DNA of 64,000 nucleotides from Glandiceps talaboti (lineage: Eukaryota > Hemichordata > Enteropneusta > Spengelidae): assembly GCF_964340395.1 (NCBI RefSeq), contig NC_135552.1:17931694-17995693 (forward strand), given 5' to 3'. Position 1 is the stretch's first letter; every line of letters begins with the position of its first letter. The position numbers and the translations under genes are program-made. Below the pieces are notes generated by a model. The model ran no database searches and had not been told where the DNA came from. It was given only the letters and a program-made list of their open reading frames with translations. Positions 45,891 to 58,600 of the stretch are shown in pieces.

Positions 45891-48800
45891 AATGAAAGTC
45901 ATAAACAAGAAAGAGCTATGTTACTAGCTGGGGTCAAGGACCATAGATCACACCAGGTACACAATGACCACATTGAAATAAGGTCTATGAAACATTATTG
46001 TCACCCTTTCAATTTATCAATGTATCTGTCTTTCTCAAAAGACACATGGATGGAAAGTACTGAAATCTCAATTCCTAGAACTTCAAAGGAGAACACATGG
46101 ATTGAAACTACTACCTTACACCAAGTTTAGTTCACACTGCTATATAAAACTGTACATGTCTAGTCATTCTTTCCTAGTAGACACAGACAGTACTTACACC
46201 TATATGTCGCTCTGTAAAAAAAACTATTGATAAAACTATCTATCAAATTCACTGTATCTTTCCTGGCAGACATAGACATAAATACTAACAAACAAAGCTA
46301 ACTTAGTGTACACATTTAAACTGTTTTTCTGGAAGGAGAAATCAAACTTGTCTGAATAAGTCAAACTTTACATGATATCAAAAGTTCACTATTAGTTGAA
46401 TTGTTATTCAGTCACTTAAATGAACAAAACTCACAAAGTTTTCTTTTCATGTATGTCCGATTACACAAATCTTTGAAAATCTAAGTGTACATTCAATGCT
46501 ATAATAGTTTAGTTAAATTTGATAATGCATTCCTTTGTTATTGTTCACTTCTAATATAATACACTCGGGCATGTAGTCAAAGTTACAAAAAAAATAAATT
46601 TCTACCATTTTACTCTGATGGATAACCTTTTAATTGTTTCCTGGTATAAAAGAATTTAGAAATAACCTAAAGGTATTTATAAATATCTGTCATATACTTG
46701 AACACAAATCTATGTCCAGTTATGCCTCAAGTTGTATAAAAACCATGCTACATGTAATGATGTATGACCTCCCACAAAGTGGTATCAATGACTGTTGGAA
46801 TAGTACGGCCAACATTACACAAAGGGTGAAGAAACTAAGCAGATAGTGACCATTCTCGCAAACCAGAGCTATATTTCTTCAAAATTAAAACAGTAGGGAC
46901 CGGCTCGTTAAGAATGGTACCGTAAAACGGTCGTGGTTTGCGACGATGATAGTGACTTCTATAATGTATGTGCCAACATAACCATTTCATGTATATAGAA
47001 TTACTATTCACTGTAACATGGATTTATGGGATTAATTAATACCTATCAAATGACATCATACTATTACTATATACATACAGGGTGGGGTTAAAATGTAGAC
47101 ATGATGTAGTTTTCGTTGATGGTTTACTATTTCCATACCAGACAACAAATGTGTGTGATTTTTCTGCTTTCCTGCTGCACGTATAAAGTTGTCAAATTCA
47201 GGAACTGCAAAACCACAGAGCAGACAAAGGTTGGACTATTCCTCATTCTGACTGCAGAGTACATAACTTAAAACAAAATAGTATCTCTTGAATGTATTCT
47301 TACAGATAAAATCACAATGTTACATACAAATGTTGTCAGCTGATACAAGAATTCTAACACTGTCTGATGTTGCATAAATTGTCCTCTAAATGTCACCAAG
47401 ATAGACAGTCTACCAAAAGTGACTTGCTGGTTGGTGAACACCAAACTGTTATATACATGTATACGACAGGTTGGATTAGGTATTTTACCGTTTATTTAAA
47501 CTTGCAGTGTGTCGTTCCATTGCATAACATTTAGATATACAGTCAGGCCATAACATTTAGATATACAGTCAGGCGATTACCTACTATATATCTTGCCTTG
47601 ATATCTTTTGAGAAAGAATATTGATTCGAAATGTCAGGATTGAATTTATTTATCAGGACTGTTCTACTCATTAACTTTTGCACTCCTAGGTTGGATTAGG
47701 GTTGTCTTATATCCACCTGTTATCTTCCACCTGTAAGGTCTTCTTATCTTTCACTTACTGACATAGACTACATTTCTACACTTTTACTCATCCATATTCA
47801 AACACAGTTCAGATGACACTAATAATATCAAGAGCTCTCAAATGTTTCAAACCTTCAAGACCTGTTCTGTACCTATGTGTATATTTATAACCTATGGGGT
47901 GAAAATACTCCCTTTTCCCCACTCGTCACAGGCAAGTATCAAGTCTCAATTTGACCTTCCCTTTACCACACAGGATTACAAAATATGGCTTTTTATCAGA
48001 ATTGTTCAGCTTTAAACCAGTTACAAAAGCCTTTTATGTGTACTTCTTTATCTTACTGTGAACAGTTGAAAAGAGATTTTGTCAAGAGATTAGTGGGCTT
48101 AATACAATGCTTTACATAAGTATTTTAATAATCTGACCACAAGGCCACTCACAGTCAACAGTTAGCCACTGTGAATACCTTGCCATCTTGCTATACGCTC
48201 AATCAAATCACAGAATACATACATGTATATCCACCTCAGGTCTACTGCACTGCCATAGAGCTGACCAACCATGGTTTAGTGATTCTGTACACAGACCTGG
48301 TCTGCTGCTATGGGCCATCAAATTCTAAAACTACTACCGGTAGCTACTACAAAGCACAGCAAAGAGTCGATGCTGAAAGATACATTTACAATATATTGCA
48401 TTCTTTAGTGGCTTGCCTTGAAAAACTTAACTACTTTTCTAGCTACAAAAAGCACAAAGGGCTGCTATGTCCAATGTAAACTTGGCTGGTTTCAATAAAA
48501 ACTCTCCTGGCTACAGGTATTCACAACATAATACCACACCCTAACATTTGTATGACCTGCAACAGGACACATGAGAATACCTGAGCACAATACAAAAAAA
48601 AAACAGAGACATGCCAACAAAATAATAGTCTTACCTGTATAGGACTGACAACCCATTGCAACCAAGCCCAATTTGTTACCCAACTGCCACGAATGAAAAT
48701 TTGACCAGGAAATAACCTCAAAAAGTTATCTTTGTTGTATGAATACTATTTACTACTGTAAAAGACTGCATTCAGACCCAAAGTAAGATCTATGAATACT

Positions 48801-48998
48801 TTGGTGTTTTTTTCAAACAGACCGACTAACCTGTCATTCTGAGAGTTAGGCAACAAGAAATGCAAAGAAATTCCAGACTCACAATAGATGTACATATGCC
48901 AGAAATTCTACACACACACAACTTGATATGAATGGCCCTCAATTATAGGCATCAAGATCTATACATTTTCTCACGTCAAAGGGTAAATTTGTCAGACA

Positions 48999-49006
48999 CG
49001 CACACG

Positions 49007-49073
<67 letters not shown>
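48999..49073. repeat. (CA)n microsatellite
   Basis: Uninterrupted CA after a short CACG lead, about 75 bp. Confidence 0.97.
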
Positions 49074-49077
<4 letters not shown>

Positions 49078-50604
49078 ACAATATTATTTACCAATGACTC
49101 ATTGCAATCTCTGCTGATTCAATATGTCCAGATTCTCAAGTTTCCACAAACTATAAAACAAAACTCTATACGACTTAAAACACAGATCAATTTCACTCAG
49201 AATAAATGGTTCCACCTATAAAAATGATGACGTCATCCTATCTGAAGTAACCTGATGATCAGATCACGTGTTCATCATATCTGACAACATATCTAGTCTC
49301 TTGTTGGCAATGATAGATGTAATATTAAGTATCAAGTACCAGTATCACATATGCTGTCCTCTCTTCAACTTTTGACCTATCTCAAAATACAATATCATAA
49401 AACATCTTTCAATATTCTCTTACCCCAAGCACTTCAAAATTCATGGTTTTAATAACACAACAGCTGCATATTGGCAAGGTTGCAATGGATTTGCCAGCGG
49501 GAAACTTCTGACAAATCCATTATTTTCAACTCCTAATTTTCCATTGCTAGCTGGAAACAACATTACATGATCCCTTCAGTGAAACATTAACAGAAAGCCT
49601 TTAAACTTTAAACCAACAAAGTCCATCATTTCCTCTTACACCTCTAAAAACATAACATTCTGACTATCTAGTTCATACCAAATGAATTTAGGTACTTTTA
49701 TGGTTTTATGGGAAGGTCAAGAAGATCTTTTGAATTATATATTTTTGGTTTATGGAGGTGAGAACTAGCTTCAATTTACGTTCCATAATTTTAGGAATTT
49801 CTAAAAACAGAACAAGAGTTGATAAACAGAGACATGTATAGTCAGTCAGCTGTGCAATGATAACACTATTCCCATACTTTCCTCTGTGTGTGTGTGTGTA
49901 ATGTTATGATAGTACATTAGTATGACCTCCTCAACCTGTTATTATGCCATGTTATGTCTGGGTGTACAAATTACTGTGTGACAATAACAAGACAATCAAT
50001 AGTAAAAGCCATGACTGTACCATACAACATGATAATTTAAACGACTATTGTTCTATTTATTGACTTGTGTAGATTTCATAGCTTCTCTCTAATGTACACT
50101 GTACAGACTACCATTTGTCTAACTCGTAATGTTTAACATATACGCCATGTCAGTTCAACTGTGTCACAACCCAATGTGAGTAATTTGAACAGACCTGAGT
50201 GATCTAGTTACTAAATTTTTTGATACTTTCACAGACATAAATATATCTCCAACCATAATACTATAGCCAATTTGAGGAACTTCTCATCTCTTTTTATTGG
50301 TACTGAGGGTTTCAACTCATTAATCTTCACCATGTCATGTGTACAACTATATATTTTATAAATACAGTAAAAGTATACGGTATGGTTTTGAACTCTACAT
50401 ACTACATGTAAAGACTAAGCCACGTATCTAAACAAACTTTACATCCATATCTTCTGCAAGGCAACGCTTACTTTTTACAGTATTAATTGTATGTATATAT
50501 GTTCGCTTTTTCCAATGAGTATTTCTGTTTGTAAACCACCATTACAAATACTCAATAATTCCTATGTATTTCCCTAGTTCAATCACAGAACATAGATACA
50601 GCAT

Positions 50605-50773
50605 TTATTTCATGGGTAAAAATACTTTAGATTTATTGATGTCTTTGGGTTCCACTCTTTGATCTATACCAACCCAGCCCTGGACACTGAGCTTTGCATT
50701 ACTACTACCTGGTCTACCACCATAATGAACAGGCAGCACAAAAGACAAATTCCTCTCATATGCTAAAATTGGA
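50605..50773 (-). CDS. Unidentified 3' exon candidate
   Basis: An open minus frame ends in TAA at 50605 and encodes YERNLSFVLPVHYGG, RPGSSNAKLSVQGWVGIDQR and VEPKDINKSKVFLPMK. TTTTAG acceptors lie at its upstream side (exon start 50773 or 50762), and AATAAA overlaps the stop. Composition is protein-like (Gly, Trp, Lys), but no family is recognised and no linked exon is proven. Confidence 0.2.
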
Positions 50774-51218
50774 CTAAAAGACATCATAACACCATTCATG
50801 ATTCAAATATCATTAATTCTTTCATTTTACTTATAATGACACCCAGCAGAGCATTGCTGTCCACTTCTTTTGAAAATACACAAGTATAACCGCTATTATT
50901 GTAACTCGGTTTTATTACCTCCGGCTCTATTAAATGAGACAGTACAATTTATATACATGCATAGACACATATAATTTTAATAGTCAATTTTGCCTTTTTT
51001 TGATGAGAAAGTAATACTACATCAATTCCCATACAATTATTACACCATATTTCATTCAGTATTCAAAGACTTTCATAAGCCTACATCCTAAAATCATGAT
51101 TCTAATCGATTTATTTTCAAGTTCCAAAATGCACTGTATGACTGATAACTTTGAGAATTTATTTTGTTTGCTTAAATTACCATTACACAATGAAATGGGT
51201 TTTTTTTAATCTAAAAGA

Positions 51219-51720
51219 GGAACACCACTCTAGCAAATAACGGTATTTCCATAAACTTTTGGTTCCGGAATCATTTCTGATCTTCATGATTTCACATCAC
51301 ACAAGATCACACAAGTTTTGTATGATTATCAAGAAACACCAAATTGAAACTCTTTCTCTCCCCCCCCCCCCCCCCTATATTATTGTTTTTCAATGTCCCA
51401 CCCTTGGCCTCAGCAACTGAACAACATATATATGTATTAGATGTACACTGAATATTCATGACTCCTTAGTGCTTACTACCTTTAGATAAATCCATTAATA
51501 TTTTAATATAATCATATAATCTAATAATCAAGTATATCTGCTAAGTCCCATGATGCAACAGTGGACCAATGTGAATACAACAGAGATGAAATAAAGTTCC
51601 AATTTGGTGTTTCTTAGCAATCGCACAAAATTTATGTGATGTGAAATCATGAAGTGATGCTCCGAAACCCAAAGTTTATAAATATATAAAAAATACATCT
51701 ATTTCCTGGAGTGGCATTCC
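51219..51720. mobile_element. Fold-back element, arms about 130 bp, 240-bp loop
   Basis: The left arm (51219-51353) contains CTTCATGATTTCACATCACA and AAGAAACACCAAATTG. The right arm (51595-51720) has TGTGATGTGAAATCATGAAG and CAATTTGGTGTTTCTTA, their reverse complements, in mirrored order. The loop carries a C16 run (51360-51375). No coding capacity, so a non-autonomous element. Confidence 0.88.
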
Positions 51721-52564
51721 GTTTTAAAACTTTTAAATCAAATTATAGTTTACTAAACTTTTTATCCAATAAAAAAAAATGTACCAACATCAACAAGAAC
51801 AAAACACATTTCCACAGTTTGTCTGACCAGGACATTATTTTCCCTCACAGTGTATGCAAGATCTATTGAGAATACAGCCAGATTAAAGTTGTAAAAAGAG
51901 CAACAGAAATTATTTTTCCTTCATATCTTTCCCTTACTCTTCATCTTGTACAAAGGTTGTTTTTCCTGGAGTTTAAAGATTCATGTATGAATCATCAGGT
52001 TACAAAATATGGTATGGCCATATATTACATGTACATGCTGGTATACATATGGTAAACAAAATTCAATCTACAGTCCATCTTAGAGACGGCAAAAGCTTTA
52101 CTTCAATTTTACCATCCAATAAAATCTTGACTTGTCAACTCATATATATCTGATTAGCACACTTCAGGACCTTCTGTGGGAGATGACAAATTAGCTGGAG
52201 CTATACACAGTTATAGTCACACACACTCAACCATGCTACATCTTCTGTCAAGTTAATCATGTAAATTAATACAAAAAATTAATGTACTGTAGTTCACTTA
52301 AAGTTCATATTTCTAATTGCCTGTAATCCACACCACATGGAACCACACAACATTGTATACACAGTATTTTATTTTTTTCTCTCAATCGATCTTTAGTCAA
52401 ATTAATCATAAACTTAAAATTATCAAAAATACATGCACTGTACTTACCACCCCCACCCCCCACACAAACATTTACAAGTTCATATTTCAGGACAACATTG
52501 TCATTGGATTTCTTTCAGGTTTTCAATGTTATTCTGCTGACCTGCAAAATCTGCATTTATCAGT

Positions 52565-52725
52565 GTTTTTGCTAAGAGTGGTAAGTAGGCAAAATCTACT
52601 TGTATTCCCATGTCATTTTACCTAGGTTTCCAAACAAAATTACCATAATACTCAATGGGGAAACACTGCCATTTTTACACCTTTCTCCCTTTCTGTTACC
52701 AGAGTTCCCCAACCTATAAATGTAC
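52565..52725 (+). mobile_element. Dispersed repeat family A, copy 5 (most complete)
   Basis: The reverse complement gives GGGGAACTCTGGTAACAGAA, TTTGGAAACCTAGGTAAAAT, AAGTAGATTTTGCC and TAGCAAAAACACTGATAAAT. It aligns along its full length with copy 1 and continues past the point where copy 1 meets the gap. Confidence 0.8.
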
Positions 52726-53420
52726 AATATTATTGTTCAGATAGCTAAATTTCCAATGTTGTTCCTGACACTACATGGCTGTGTCTATACATGTACATAT
52801 TCACATGTGATACTTCCTAGAAAGAAAAATTAAACCTCCACTGTCTATGGCTAAATATCATGGTAGTTTACAATCTAAAAACAAACCAGACGTCACAAAT
52901 ATACCAGTTCTGATTCACATAACATCAACACAGACAATAAATCAATTTTTTCATTTTCACTTTTTTTTCGCTGGTTGTTTGCTACCAATAATAACAACAA
53001 TCAATATGCAATATACATTACTCAAGTTACATAAAATTAATTTGATACAATCAATATTTTCATTGCCATATTTTCATGTCAGTTAATTTCTTTCTAACAT
53101 TGTAAACATGAATTTGAGATAGGGAAGCTGGATAGATGATTTGAGTATCAACAAGAATGGGAAGTACATATATAGAACTATTGTTGACTACACTGGTATT
53201 CTGCATTAATGGGATATTTCATTTCCTATAGTTACACAGCCTGAAATAAATGCCACGATTTGACTACAGACAAATTCATTTCCTGTATCTAAACTACATG
53301 GAATCCATGCTAACTAGTAACTACATCACATAACAGTTTCATATGGATTGCAAAGTAGGATAGCTAGGGATCATTATTATTTATATGTACTGTGATGAAC
53401 ATAACAGCCATCACCCTTCT

Positions 53421-53577
53421 AAAGGTCTACTGCTGAACAGTATTCCAACCACAATATTTCTACTGAAAGGTCCATTGCAGAAGAGTATTCCAGCCACAAT
53501 ATTTTTAATCAAAGGTCTATTCCAAAACAGTATTCCAACCACAATATTTCTAATGAAAGGTCTACTGCAGAACAGGA
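53421..53577. repeat. 45-bp tandem repeat, 3.5 copies
   Basis: AAAGGTCTACTGCTGAACAG starts at 53421 with related starts at 53466, 53511 and 53556; each includes GTATTCCAACCACAATATTT. The period is a multiple of three, which creates a spurious open frame. Confidence 0.92.
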
Positions 53578-53648
53578 CAGGGTAAATTCATAGCAATACA
53601 CCACATGTACAGTTGTAATAACAACACATATATCCTATACTGTATGAA

Positions 53649-53830
53649 TTCCAGGCTAATATGAAACTGCTAGTATCCTACACACTGTAAAACATGAGTG
53701 TGGATTCCAGGCTAATCTAATATGGTTATTCTACAGAGTATATAACATAATTCACTATAGATTCCATGCTAATATGAAAAAGCTAGTATCCTACACTTTA
53801 AAACACACCAGTATGGATTCTTGGCTAAAC
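53649..53830. repeat. 57-bp tandem repeat, about 3.3 copies
   Basis: TTCCAGGCTAATATGAAA at 53649 recurs as related forms at 53705, 53762 and 53818, with CTAGTATCCTACAC between. A similar ATTCYAGGCTAA motif occurs singly near 2868 and 36204. Confidence 0.8.
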
Positions 53831-54216
53831 TGGTGACAATTGTACATTATTGTTGATTGGTTTGTTTATATACAAGGTCAAGAAATGTTGTTCTTTGATT
53901 CATTTTCAGCAGCTAGTACAACCTATACCATTCATTTCCCAAGACCTTGCTGGGTTTACAGAAAAGACGATTGAATGCCAACATATTTGAACACAATCTG
54001 TCTTTGTTTGCATGAAGAAAAGAAGATTTCTCCCACATGACATCATAATGGGGGCCACTTTATGGGTATCCTTTCAACTTTTTTAAGAAATGAAGGTGTG
54101 CAGTATGTATACTCATAAGGGTGCCCATTATAACTTTAACAATTTTCACACACTATAAAACACAACTAAGTGCACTTTTGGCAACCAAATTCCAGTCCTA
54201 TAATGTATTCACGTAC

Positions 54217-54291
54217 ATAACTGTTGTAAGGTGATGCCAAGGCCACACCAAACATTTCCAGCTCTGTACATAGCCCCTGTGTACGGTTATC
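54217..54291 (-). CDS. Unidentified internal exon candidate (75 nt)
   Basis: A long pyrimidine tract ending CCTTTCTTGAG is followed by 25 open codons, DNRTQGLCTELEMFGVALAS then PYNSY, and a GTACGT donor. Phase 0 at both ends. No family recognised and no proven partner; it could pair with the minus-strand candidate at 50.6-50.8 kb. Confidence 0.15.
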
Positions 54292-55864
54292 CTCAAGAAA
54301 GGACAAAAAATAAAAATGTACATGATAACAAAGACTCATTACTCCTATTTTGATAATCATTGCTTTGATTGTAAATACTATTCTGGCCTAGTGACAAGAA
54401 TAGTTAAAACCTGCACAAACATCTGGCTAACACTTGAAACAATATTTGATGACATCACATTATTTCAAAACCCTGCACCTATGAAAGGTACATGTGAGGC
54501 TAGTGTCTATCACTGGGGGTTCAATCTTTGCAGTTGATTTGTAAATGACATTGATTTTCCAAAATTAGAACCATTTAACATTGAACATTATTACACAACT
54601 ATAGATGGTCCTGATAGCTGACATATTGAACACAGAGCTTAAATTTAGTTAAAAATTCTTAGAAATGAGTTAGAGACAACTCTGGCCTGGGATTACAGTG
54701 TACCATGTGGTTCATTACATCATCCAACAAATCAATGACAAGTAACTCACAGCCTAAAGCTATAATTTGTTCTGTAGCACACTGCATTCACACTTGTTGG
54801 TATAGTCACTAATTACTACACTAAGTCCAGTGCTATCCTTCAGGGAATCTTTCATATCTCCCTCACCAGGTTGACATCCACTGTTCCAGAGATTATTAAT
54901 TAATTAATCACAGATACGGCTAGGTTATGTCAAATAGAACGTATCTCATTTCAGATATTTAGTGATGCCATAAACCCAGTATTAAGCATATTGTAAACCC
55001 ACTACAGGTAAAATGGCAGTGTTCTTGTTGACAGCTGTAAATATGTAATATCTACCTTCCTTTCATGATCAGTTTATTGGAAATTCCAGAGACTTTTTAG
55101 GCTAACTCACTTCTCTCATGATGTGATGTCAGTAAAATATAAACTTATGCTTTGGAACATATTCAAACACTTTAAAATTAAACATTTAAAACAGAATGAC
55201 ATTGTGTATTTTCTGACGCTGGGTATGTCAACAATAAAATATGAATGTTTATCTTTTGCTGACCAAGTAAAATATGCTGGTTTATGAGTGTTGCTGAAAC
55301 TGCTAGTATACGGCTTTGATATGATGTTACATAGTAAACCTTGCTGGCTTTGAAGTGCCAATCTATATTATATTGCCCTACTGAGTCTGACTTTCAGTTT
55401 AATATACTAGATGTCTGTAACAGCAAATCTTTGTGGACGACTACTTCATCTATACAGAGAACGACGGAAATGCTATGAAAGGAACTCATTACAAATACCA
55501 TTGAGGACTGAAATAGACTAAAAGGTTGTATACAAGTACAACTGAGAGTAGGGCGATATTTCAAAGAACGGTATTCTCAAGGTAGATAAACCTTCCATTC
55601 TGAGTTATAATTATTACAAATGACAACATTCAAATGAGGTAGTTACAAACAAGGCAACAAATTTCAAAGAAATTCAATGTAGACATACATATAATGGTCA
55701 TATTTTGTGAGTTTTCAACTGACACGCACATATGCATACAACCAAGTTCTGTGTAACTGTCATTTTTGGAATAAGTTCTATACAGTCAGACCAAAAAATT
55801 AATAACATTCCAGTGTTTTCAATTGGGACATAAAATAGACAGCCAGCCATACAGAGACAGAAAG

Positions 55865-55975
55865 ACAGACAGACATACACACACATATATACACATACAC
55901 ATACACATACAGACACAGACACAGACACAGACACACACACACAGACACACACACACACACACACACACAGACACA
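55865..55975. repeat. (CA)n/(CAGACA)n microsatellite
   Basis: Compound CA, CATA and CAGACA repeat of about 110 bp; open frames are low complexity. Confidence 0.95.
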
Positions 55976-56309
55976 GTCTACCAATACCACTTGTAGTGGC
56001 TGAAATTTGTGTGGCTTGACAACACCTTGCCCAGTAGTGGTCACATGACATCTTGGGCACAATCACTGTCAACAGTAGTGTGAGTCAACATGCATATGTA
56101 ACTCAAGGAGAAAGGTAGGGAGGGGCTCCTTTTCACAGATTGTACTAGGGATGGGCTCCTGTAAGATACTGTTTTAAGGTGGGGTTTAGTCACACTCTAA
56201 GGTGAACACTTTGGAGAAAAATCTCTTTTTTTTGCATTCCTAACATATAATCATCGTCATTTTTTTTGCATACCTTTACCAAGTGACTGGACACAGACAA
56301 CAAAAAGAT

Positions 56310-57090
56310 CAGGGGGGGGACGATGCCAGTCACGTGATACGCTATCGCGTCAGCGCAATGAAGCTCATTCAGTATTGATACACTGTCGAGTGCACTTCCT
56401 GCCTACCCCTAGCACTGTGTACTGCTGGATACAAATTCGCTGTTGACAACAGATTGACAAGGTACGTACATTGTCACGTTTCATACGTTTTAAATTCGTC
56501 TTTCCTTTATTTTTGCCATCGTAATTTATTATGTATACTGGTACCAAATCAGATCGAAAAGTATTCAGCGACGTGACCGTGTATACCGTACCGTACGTGT
56601 ACATGTCGGCCTGCAGTTCATTGTATTTGTAGTTCGGTACGGTAGGTCGCGGTCGCGGTCGCGTTTTTACCAAAATGAAAAAAGCACATGGATATTCCAT
56701 TTTCTAGAATCAACTTCAAGGCAGCATTTGTTGGATACCTACATGTCCATTGATAATTAATGACTGTGATAGTTGTGACATTCAACGTCCAGCAATCGAC
56801 GTCTACGTCTAGTGCGCTAGTTGCCGGTGATCAGTGCACTACGCCTGGCATAACGTACCGCACCCGGTCTAACGCCCATAAGTTTACGTTCTTTCTGCTT
56901 TCTCTGTCCTGCCGTACTTACTGAAAAATGAAGTTTCACTCGTGTCGACAAGTAAACTATGTAGTTGTTTAACATTTTTACATGTGTATTGTTTCAGATA
57001 CGTGCTGTTCCCAGTGAAATGAAACTGGCTGTGCCTTCGACGCATTTCTTGCAGAGAGTGTGAGGAGTACTCCCGTAAGAAATTTTATAT
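56310..57090. promoter_or_regulatory. CpG-richer, promoter-like patch
   Basis: CpG dinucleotides, rare elsewhere, cluster here (GGTCGCGGTCGCGGTCGCG at 56645-56664, CACGTGATACGCTATCGCG near 56331). CACGTG is an E-box. On plus, a possible donor ACAAG|GTACGT (56461) and acceptor TTGTTTCAG (56998) could make a non-coding first exon and a second exon. The transcript and its direction are unknown. Confidence 0.3.
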
Positions 57091-57280
57091 GTGATCGCTG
57101 CATAATGTATCCAGGGTGGCCCTAGTTATACGACAATGACACGAAAAAATGAATTATATAAAATAAAATAAAAATGTGAGATTTACGGTGTTTTTTTTTG
57201 TATTTATAACAGCATTTCTGGCAAAGTGGTTTGTTCGAAAGTGTATGGTACTATTAGTATTACTAGTACAACGTTACATT

Positions 57281-58490
57281 AGGGGTAGACCATTCGATAT
57301 CCTGGGGGGGCTTGGAAGATTGGTGGAGAGTCATTATTTTTTTTCCCCCACCTGCTTGCCTGAGAATTTTTTTTTCTCCTTCGCCTATGCTGGCAACTTT
57401 TTTTTTCTTTGCTTCTTTGAGATATCCGGATTTTTTTTACGTCAACGTTGAACACCTACATTTGTTGCCACAATTTTCTGTTTGGTTTTCACACAGGGTA
57501 ATACGGAGAGTAAAAAGATGCTGTTCTATCACACACATATTTTATTTAGAAAACTACATATTTCATACATATTTGATTTTCAATTAAATAAACATCATTG
57601 ACAGTTTTTATGCCATGGTATGATGACACACTGAAAATACAAATCGGAAACTTGATTGGTGAGCTCAGACATTTAGATAGACCGGTCAGTTTCTCCAGCT
57701 TGGGGGGATGGGGGGTGTCAGTGTTATTTTCCATTGGGCCAACAAAAAGTCACTGACCCCATGAATAAAGTTTCATAGCATCTGACAGTAAGCTGTAGAG
57801 GAAGAGCTTTGAGACTGGAATATGTGTACCTCTTGTGTGTGTGTGTGTGAATGGGGGGGGGGGGGTTCTAGGGCCCTGGAGGATTTTTACTTCTAAAGGC
57901 AATGTTTAGGCCATTCACAGACACTTTCAGACAATAATTAAGTTCTTTTATAAACTATCCAATAGTGATAGTGTGATAGTAATAGTATGAAGATTACTGT
58001 TACAAAACAGTCAAGTTCACTTTTGCCCCAAAGTGCAAGATAAGTGAAGCACTGATTGTGAAACAGCCAAAAAATTACATATAACTAGTGTGGTAGCTAG
58101 GTAATACATGGATTATATGTATAATTGTATGTATAGTTATGTTTGAACCCTTACATGAAGTAATATTTAAACCATTCATGAAAGAAACAGAGACAAGAAC
58201 AAATATATATATGTACCACAGGCTAACGAAACTGACTGGTCCCTGACGTGTTTGAAACTGTTTGTCATGATTTGACAAGTGTCCTGTTGGAGAGGTACGA
58301 GCAGGTTGAACAGTATACTCAAACCTGTGCATCATTTCCCTATCAAGATATTTTTTTTCTAGAAGCAGTGGTCCATCTTTTTTTTCCATCACCCACTCAT
58401 ATCCGGATTTTTTTTCCACTTGGCATCTTTTTTTCCCCCGAAATCTTCCAAGCCCCCTCCCCCAGGATATCAAATGGTCCACCCCTTATA
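57281..58490. mobile_element. TIR-bounded element, about 1.2 kb
   Basis: The left end AGGGGTAGACCATTCGATAT then CCTGGGGGGGCTTGGAAGAT matches the reverse complement of the right end, AGGGGTGGACCATTTGATAT then CCTGGGGGAGGGGGCTTGGA. Both ends continue with T-runs and ATATCCGGATTTTTTT. The interior has G13 (57853-57865) and no transposase. A non-autonomous DNA transposon is likely, though target duplications are unclear. Confidence 0.7.
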
Positions 58491-58494
58491 GGAA

Positions 58495-58600
58495 TATGAC
58501 GAGGCGTGCGTCGCCATCTTGAAATTAAGACAGTTTCGACTAGTCTTTGACGCTGCCGTATAGTCATTATTCGTGGAGCATTTAGTGGTGGCAAGATATA
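58495..58600 (-). promoter_or_regulatory. YY1-type start-site motif, minus orientation
   Basis: CAAGATGGCGACGCACGC on the minus strand (about 58504-58521) matches the YY1-type element AANATGGCG found at animal 5' ends, within a small CpG-rich patch. The ATG in it would give MATHASSYS and then run into the TIR element, meeting TGA after 15 codons. Confidence 0.35.

Larger units (their letters stand above)
43630..56300. other. Non-coding region; repeats, one fold-back element, two weak exon candidates
   Basis: Contains a degenerate repeat (45130-45890), a 27-bp duplication (47539-47576), (CA)n (48999-49073, 55865-55975), a fold-back (51219-51720), a family A copy (52565-52725) and 45-bp and 57-bp tandem repeats (53421-53830). 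No open frame shows recognisable homology. Confidence 0.6.

Noticed and set aside
56365-56700. 111-codon minus open frame in the CpG-rich patch
   Set aside because: The RPRPRP stretch comes from a GGTCGC repeat and the rest shows no domain. Kept only as a promoter-like region.
57176-58594. Phe/Pro-rich and Lys-rich open frames
   Set aside because: They translate T-rich and G-rich parts of the TIR element ends and carry no transposase or other domain.
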